Assembly: GCF_000350525.1 (NCBI RefSeq)
Contig: NZ_AOCN01000022.1
Span: 248,001 to 312,000 of the forward strand
Reading direction: 5' to 3'
Source: Leucobacter salsicius M1-8
GTDB lineage: Bacteria > Actinomycetota > Actinomycetes > Actinomycetales > Microbacteriaceae
DNA: 64,000 nucleotides
Shown: positions 59,736 through 64,000 of the stretch, piece after piece
Layout of the letters: each line of letters begins with the position of its first letter
Numbering within the stretch: position 1 is the first letter of the stretch
Position numbers and translations under genes: made by a program
The notes under the pieces: model-generated
What the model was told of the DNA's origin: nothing
The model's input: only the letters and a program-made list of their open reading frames with translations
Database searches by the model: none

Positions 59736-60338
59736 TTACTGCATACCCTGCGCGCGACGGCGCTGCCCGACAATGATCGTGACGATCGCGCCGACCAGCA
59801 CCAGAACGCCGCCCACACTGATCGCGATGATCGCGCCAGTACTGAGGCCCTCGGCCGGGGCCTTGCCCTCGGTCACGCTCTCGTCTTCTGCGTGCTGCGG
59901 ATCGGGCTCATTGGTGGCCGCGTCGATGGCCATGCCCGAGCCGTCGGCTGCAATCTCGAGGCCAAACGCGCCCTCGATCGGGTGGCCGTCGCTCGACACC
60001 ACGTGCCACGCGACGTTGTACACGCCGGGGGCGAGTCCGGCCTGGACCGCCTGCCGCACGTCCATGCCCGAGATCTCGGGGGTGCCGTCCGTAACGCTGG
60101 TGCCAGCCGCATCGACGATCACAAACTCGGCGCCCAGCTCGATCAGCTTGTTGTTGAACGAGAGTTGTACGGCCTGTGCTTTGCCGTCGGTACCCGAGAT
60201 GACCTCGGTGCCAACGAGCTGATCATGGGCGAACGCGGGGGTGGCCGCGCCCAACATGACTGCGCAGAAGGCGACGACCGCGACGGTGATCGCGACTACG
60301 CGGGAGCGAAAAGGGTTTGCCTGCGCATGGGTATGCAT
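59736..60338 (-). CDS. CopC-domain copper-binding membrane protein
   Basis: 200 residues. Signal peptide with cleavage ATPAFA before HDQLVG, so the mature protein begins with a His, as required for the CopC copper site; the second part of the site is WHVVSSDGHPIEG. A linker leads to one C-terminal membrane helix (GAIIAISVGGVLVLVGAIV) and a basic end. It holds Cu(II) at the outer face of the membrane. Confidence 0.9.
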   Translation of the reverse strand: MHTHAQANPFRSRVVAITVAVVAFCAVMLGAATPAFAHDQLVGTEVISGTDGKAQAVQLSFNNKLIELGAEFVIVDAAGTSVTDGTPEISGMDVRQAVQAGLAPGVYNVAWHVVSSDGHPIEGAFGLEIAADGSGMAIDAATNEPDPQHAEDESVTEGKAPAEGLSTGAIIAISVGGVLVLVGAIVTIIVGQRRRAQGMQ

Positions 60339-60385
60339 GAGTGTCTTTCTGCAGTGGCGACGCTGGGGTCGCCGAAATTACTTAC

Positions 60386-61027
60386 TTAGATGGAGTAGGT
60401 GAAAGACACTGCAGGCGGGCCGCGATGGGAGATCGGAGTGAGCTGTGCAAGCTGCGGTGAGGCGAGAACCCTGATGACCGGGAGGATCGAGATCGGTCGG
60501 GGTACGGCAACAACCGCGAAGCGCAGACGGGGGAGTACCCGGCGTATGATCTGCGCAAGCAGGCGGTATGCGACCTCGCCGCGATAAAGCAGGGCAATCG
60601 TCAGCACCGCTGCTGCGGCGTGACTGAGCCACATTGCTGCGCTCGCGGTGGCGGCCGTGGCGAGATCCGGCACAAACGATTCGAGCTGAGCCAAATGCAT
60701 TGCATGCAGCGGGGCGGGCGCCGAAAGATTTCCGCGCTCCGAGAAGAGTCCGAGGCCTGCGAAGCACCAGTGGTAGACGAGCTGGGCGACGCTCACAGCG
60801 ATGGTCAAACGCCACAGTGCGGGTTTGCGCCCGACCAGAGCCATGGTCAGGGGCAGGGCAAAGACGGCGGTCGCGAACACCGAGAATACGGTGACCTGAC
60901 CCCCGGCGAGCGCGTGCGACGTAGCGGCAAGCAGCGTGGCGGCGATGGAGATCGCCGCGCCACGAGCCGTGCGCACGCCGCGGCCCATTGCGGGCGCGGC
61001 CGTTCGCCGCGCCACCTTGCTCTCCAT
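60386..61027 (-). CDS. Uncharacterised polytopic membrane protein of the copper operon
   Basis: 213 residues from ATG at 61027, chosen because TAGGAT (61035-61040, minus strand) lies 7 nt before it. About four to five hydrophobic helices. Histidines are placed in or next to helices (ATSHALAGG, VYHWCFAGL, PLHAMHLAQ, MWLSHAAAA), which suggests metal or heme contact. It ends HRGPPAVSFTYSI. It is the first gene of the minus-strand unit with CopC, PCuAC and DyP. I do not recognise the family. Confidence 0.7.
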   Translation of the reverse strand: MESKVARRTAAPAMGRGVRTARGAAISIAATLLAATSHALAGGQVTVFSVFATAVFALPLTMALVGRKPALWRLTIAVSVAQLVYHWCFAGLGLFSERGNLSAPAPLHAMHLAQLESFVPDLATAATASAAMWLSHAAAAVLTIALLYRGEVAYRLLAQIIRRVLPRLRFAVVAVPRPISILPVIRVLASPQLAQLTPISHRGPPAVSFTYSI

Positions 61028-61073
61028 GTGATCCATCCTACTGACGAGAAACCTGAGAGCGATACAGGTTGGG

Positions 61074-61079
61074 GTAGCC
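61074..61079 (+). promoter_or_regulatory. Probable -10 element of pxpA
   Basis: TAGCCT about 30 nt before the pxpA start; here the gene also has a clear GAAGGAGG ribosome site, so the mRNA should have a short leader. Confidence 0.4.
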
Positions 61080-61107
61080 TCGAGAAAACCGATGAAGGAG
61101 GCGCGTG

Positions 61108-61857
61108 ATGCCCGCGATCGATCTGAACGCCGATCTGGGCGAGTCATTTGGTGCCTGGAAGATGGGCGACGATGAGGCGATCCTCGAGCACGTCACGAGC
61201 GCCAATGTAGCCTGCGGCTTTCACGCCGGTGACCCCGCTGGGATCTTGCGGACTTGCCGCATCGCTGCCAAGCACAACGTCACGATCGGCGCACACCCTG
61301 GGTACCGTGACCTCGCGGGCTTCGGCCGCCGCTTCATCGACTACGACATTGCCGAGCTCGAGGCTGAAACGATCTACCAGGTGGGGGCACTGCGTGCGCT
61401 CGCCGCAGCCGCCGGAACCGAGGTACGCTACATCAAACCGCACGGTGCGCTGTACAACGCGCTTGCGCACCACGCGGGGCAGGCGGGCGCGGTCGTACGG
61501 GCGGCCGTCGCCACCGAGCTGCCCCTCATGGTGCAGGCCGGATCGCTCGCCGCGAGGCTTGCGAGCGAGGCCGGCGTCATCACCATCGCCGAGGGCTTTG
61601 CCGACCGCGAGTATCGCGCCGACGGCACCTTGGTGCCGCGGTCCCAAGCCGGGGCGGTGCTGGGCCGGGACGACGCGATCGTGCAGGCGATCCGGATCGC
61701 CACGACGGGCACGGTCGTCGCCGAGGGCGGAGCCGAGATTGCGGTGGCCGCAGAGAGTATCTGCCTGCACGGTGACACACGGGGTGCGGTCGAACTCGCG
61801 GGTGAGATCCGCGCGGCCCTCGCCGCGTCGGGCGTTGCCGTGCGTGCCCGGGGCTAG
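61108..61857 (+). CDS. pxpA: 5-oxoprolinase subunit A
   Basis: 249 residues of the LamB/YcsF family. ATP-dependent cleavage of 5-oxoproline to glutamate, together with PxpB and PxpC. IDLNADLGESFGAWKMGDD at the start, NVACGFHAGDP, GAHPGYRDLAGFGRR and YIKPHGALYN are typical. ATG chosen with a strong GGAGG site; a GTG directly before it is less likely. An iterated palindrome lies in AIRIATT. Confidence 0.95.
   Translation: MPAIDLNADLGESFGAWKMGDDEAILEHVTSANVACGFHAGDPAGILRTCRIAAKHNVTIGAHPGYRDLAGFGRRFIDYDIAELEAETIYQVGALRALAAAAGTEVRYIKPHGALYNALAHHAGQAGAVVRAAVATELPLMVQAGSLAARLASEAGVITIAEGFADREYRADGTLVPRSQAGAVLGRDDAIVQAIRIATTGTVVAEGGAEIAVAAESICLHGDTRGAVELAGEIRAALAASGVAVRARG
61689..61698. repeat. Iterated palindrome GATCCGGATC
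   Basis: Exact copy in pxpA, read as Ile-Arg-Ile. Confidence 0.7.
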
Positions 61858-61859
61858 AG

Positions 61860-63932
61860 ATGCGCGGGTTTGAGATGCTCGGCACGATGCATGCCCGACT
61901 GATGGGCGACCGCGCCGTGTTAATCGAGTGTGTCGGTGTGAGCCCCGGTGAGATCAACGCGGTGGCCCGGGCGGTTCAGGGCGCGCTCGCCGCGGGGCGG
62001 CTCACCGGCGTCACCGAGACGGTGCCCGCCGCCCGCACCGTGCTCGTGTGTAGTGACGACTGGCTGGGCGTGCAGAGCGTGCTCACCTGGGTGCGGGAGC
62101 GCGGCGTAGGCGAGGTGGAACAAATCACCAAACCCGGTGCCATCCCCGCACACCGCCCCGGCGCGGTGACTCAGCCACGCACGGTCGACATTGATGTGGC
62201 CTACGACGGCGAAGACCTGTCACGGGTTGCCGGGCTCCTCGGGATGAGTCGTGAAGCCGTGGTTGCGGCCCACGGGGCGGCCGCCTGGCGGGCAGCGTTC
62301 GGCGGGTTCGCGCCCGGGTTCATGTACCTGTCGGCCGAGGACTGGCCGTACCGGCTGCCCAGGTTGGACGCCCCGCGTGAGCGGGTTACCGCGGGATCTG
62401 TTGCCCTCGCGGGCGAGTTTGCGGCGGTGTATCCGGCGGCCTCGCCCGGCGGGTGGCAGCTGATCGGCCGCACCAATGCTGAGCTGTGGAACCTCGACCG
62501 AGAAGAGCCTGCCCTGGTGCGTCCCGGCGACGCCGTGCGGTTTCGCGCCATGCGCGAGCAGGTGCGTGCCATCGGGAGCGCGAGCGTGATCGCGTCGGGA
62601 GGGGATACCGGCGGCGCAGACACAGCCGACGCAGGGTCAACACCAGCAGAACCGGCGCTCACGGTCACACGACCCGGATTGCAGACGCTGATCCAGGACG
62701 ACGGCCGCGCCGGGTATCGTTCGGTCGGTGTCACCGCATCAGGACCGATGGATCGGGCTGCCTATGCCCGCGCCAACGCGGCGGTGGGTAACCCTCCGTC
62801 GCAGGACACAGCGGTCGGCGGGGAATCAGCCGGTCCGTCCGTGAACGCTGCCGGGGGATCTGCCTCGGGCTTTGCCGCGCTTGAGGTCGTGGCGGGCGGG
62901 CTCGAGCTCCGCGTGGAGCGCACCGTCACCGTCGCCGTTGCTGGCAGTGCGGTGACCCTCGAAATCCACGACGCGGAGGCGCACAGGAGCGTTCCTGCAG
63001 CCACGGCCATCGACCTATTGCCCGGGCAGTGCATCGTCCTGACGCACACGGGCCCGGGGATGCGCGACTACCTCGCCGTGCGCGGCGGGGTGCTCGGCGT
63101 TGGTGCTCAAGCAAACCTCAGCGCGCAACGAAGCTGGCTGGGCAGCCGTTCATCCGACACGCTCTCGGGCATCGGCCCGCGCCGTCTTACCACGGGCGAT
63201 GCGCTGTACGTGGGCAACATCGACGGGCCAACGGCTCCGGCGAACGAGGCAGCCACGGGCGCCCATGACGAAGTGAACGACACCTCAGAACTGCAGAATC
63301 CCGGAGCAACCACCACGGTGCTGCGCGTGCTCCCGGGGCCGCGCGACGACTGGTTCGCGCCCGACGCGCTGCACACCCTCAGCCAAGCTGCCTGGACGGT
63401 GACTGCGCAGTCCGATCGGGTGGGAGCGCGGCTGACGGGGCCCGCGATTGAGCGCGACACCGAACATTCGGAGTCCGAACTCCCGAGCGAGGGGATGGTG
63501 CGCGGTGCACTGCAGGTGCCGCCCGACGGCCAACCCGTTCTCTTCCTCGCCGACCACCCCGTCACCGGCGGATACCCGGTCATCGGGGTCGTCGTCGACG
63601 CCGACCTCGACCTCGCCGGCCAGCTTGCCCCGGGCGATCCCGTCAGATTTGAATGGGTACACGAGGCCGCCGGTGGTCGCGATGGCGCGTGGCCTGCAGC
63701 GCAGTCGCAAGCCGCGCGCGAAACCACCGAGCGCCCCGCATGGGTGCCGTGCACCCTGGAGATCGACGGGCGGCGGCACGCGATCCGGGTCCCCGGTGCG
63801 CTCGCCGCAGCACTCGACCGCGCGTGGGGCGAGGACGAGACGGAGCAACCGCAGCGCCCGCAGCCCAGCCTGGCCGAGGCCGCAGACGAACTGATAGTGA
63901 ATCTGGTGCGGGCGATCCGGCCCCCGGTCTGA
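61860..63932 (+). CDS. pxpBC: 5-oxoprolinase subunits B and C fused
   Basis: 690 residues. Residues about 1-240 are PxpB (KipI-like; GDRAVLIECVG, AFGGFAPGFMYL, VPGGWQLIG-type end in SPGGWQLIGRTN). After a low-complexity linker of about 35 residues PxpC (KipA-like) begins with LTVTRPGLQTLIQDDGRAGYRSVGV (cited in part) and runs to the end, with an additional variable region near residues 455-480. One continuous frame, starting 2 nt after pxpA; natural fusion in many actinobacteria. Confidence 0.92.
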   Translation: MRGFEMLGTMHARLMGDRAVLIECVGVSPGEINAVARAVQGALAAGRLTGVTETVPAARTVLVCSDDWLGVQSVLTWVRERGVGEVEQITKPGAIPAHRPGAVTQPRTVDIDVAYDGEDLSRVAGLLGMSREAVVAAHGAAAWRAAFGGFAPGFMYLSAEDWPYRLPRLDAPRERVTAGSVALAGEFAAVYPAASPGGWQLIGRTNAELWNLDREEPALVRPGDAVRFRAMREQVRAIGSASVIASGGDTGGADTADAGSTPAEPALTVTRPGLQTLIQDDGRAGYRSVGVTASGPMDRAAYARANAAVGNPPSQDTAVGGESAGPSVNAAGGSASGFAALEVVAGGLELRVERTVTVAVAGSAVTLEIHDAEAHRSVPAATAIDLLPGQCIVLTHTGPGMRDYLAVRGGVLGVGAQANLSAQRSWLGSRSSDTLSGIGPRRLTTGDALYVGNIDGPTAPANEAATGAHDEVNDTSELQNPGATTTVLRVLPGPRDDWFAPDALHTLSQAAWTVTAQSDRVGARLTGPAIERDTEHSESELPSEGMVRGALQVPPDGQPVLFLADHPVTGGYPVIGVVVDADLDLAGQLAPGDPVRFEWVHEAAGGRDGAWPAAQSQAARETTERPAWVPCTLEIDGRRHAIRVPGALAAALDRAWGEDETEQPQRPQPSLAEAADELIVNLVRAIRPPV

Positions 63933-63986
63933 GCGCAGGCACCGCCCGGGCTCGCGTTGCCGACCGCGGGGCCCAGCCGCACCGAC

Positions 63987-63992
63987 TAAGAT
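63987..63992 (+). promoter_or_regulatory. -10-like element at the window end
   Basis: TAAGAT with 8 nt left before the window ends. By analogy with the other promoters, a gene may start at about 64001. Confidence 0.25.
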
Positions 63993-64000
63993 GAGATCTC

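Noticed and set aside
1-64000. tRNA genes, rRNA genes, CRISPR arrays, insertion sequences or prophage
   Set aside because: No T-loop/anticodon patterns, regularly spaced repeats, transposase or phage structural genes were recognised by reading all intergenic regions.

Overview
The window is dense, high-GC DNA from an actinobacterium, most likely of the order Micrococcales, family Microbacteriaceae (a Leucobacter-like genus is my guess). The gene order pnp, M16 peptidase, dapB, thyA, folA, dapA, rnj, ftsK, pgsA, cinA, clgR, DUF3046, recA, recX, miaB, miaA, dapF, hflX, lexA, and later his genes, sseB, DUF1844, infC, rpmI, rplT and a SpoU-type rRNA methylase, is the conserved actinobacterial housekeeping backbone. 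I found no tRNA, rRNA, CRISPR array, intact transposase or prophage gene.

Layout. 1-5.8 kb: pnp (5' end cut off), guaD, M16 peptidase, dapB and a small TPR membrane protein. 5.9-7.5 kb: an inserted APC permease. 7.7-11.8 kb: thyA-folA and dapA-rnj. 11.8-15.6 kb: a translationally coupled FemABX, MurJ, FemABX cassette between rnj and ftsK. 15.7-19.9 kb: ftsK, pgsA, cinA. 19.9-21.1 kb: a decayed DUF222 (13E12-type) gene. 21.3-27.8 kb: clgR, DUF3046, recA, recX, miaB, miaA and a dapF-like gene. 27.9-31.3 kb: a secreted HNH/Excalibur lipoprotein, a class I methyltransferase and hflX. 31.4-38.3 kb: PPOX and MocR genes divergent from a metE, metE-like, metF operon. 38.4-39.7 kb: lexA divergent from a LysM cell-division-inhibitor-like gene. 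39.8-45.5 kb: hisC, a DsbA-like/CcdA pair, hisB, hisH, hisA (priA) and sseB. 45.5-51 kb: accessory transport and cell-wall genes. 51-55.5 kb: the infC-rpmI-rplT ribosomal unit, a TetR/SDR pair and the rRNA methylase. 55.5-57.8 kb: HxlR, LLM flavoprotein and F420-type reductase. 57.8-61 kb: a copper-handling and DyP peroxidase operon. 61-64 kb: 5-oxoprolinase genes.

How it works together. DNA damage control is well represented: recA has both a LexA box and a PafBC-type (RecA-NDp) promoter motif, lexA and the LysM gene share a palindromic LexA box, and ftsK has a weaker box over its -10 element. Many genes carry a TANNNT hexamer 6-8 nt before the start codon, so leaderless mRNAs appear common. 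Lysine/peptidoglycan supply (dapA, dapB, dapF-like, murJ, two FemABX ligases) is another theme.

The most unusual observations are: a DapF homologue that has lost its second catalytic cysteine and several substrate-binding residues; a highly iterated 10-bp palindrome, GATCCGGATC, present nine times against roughly 0.07 expected by hand estimate; and the FemABX-MurJ-FemABX cassette.
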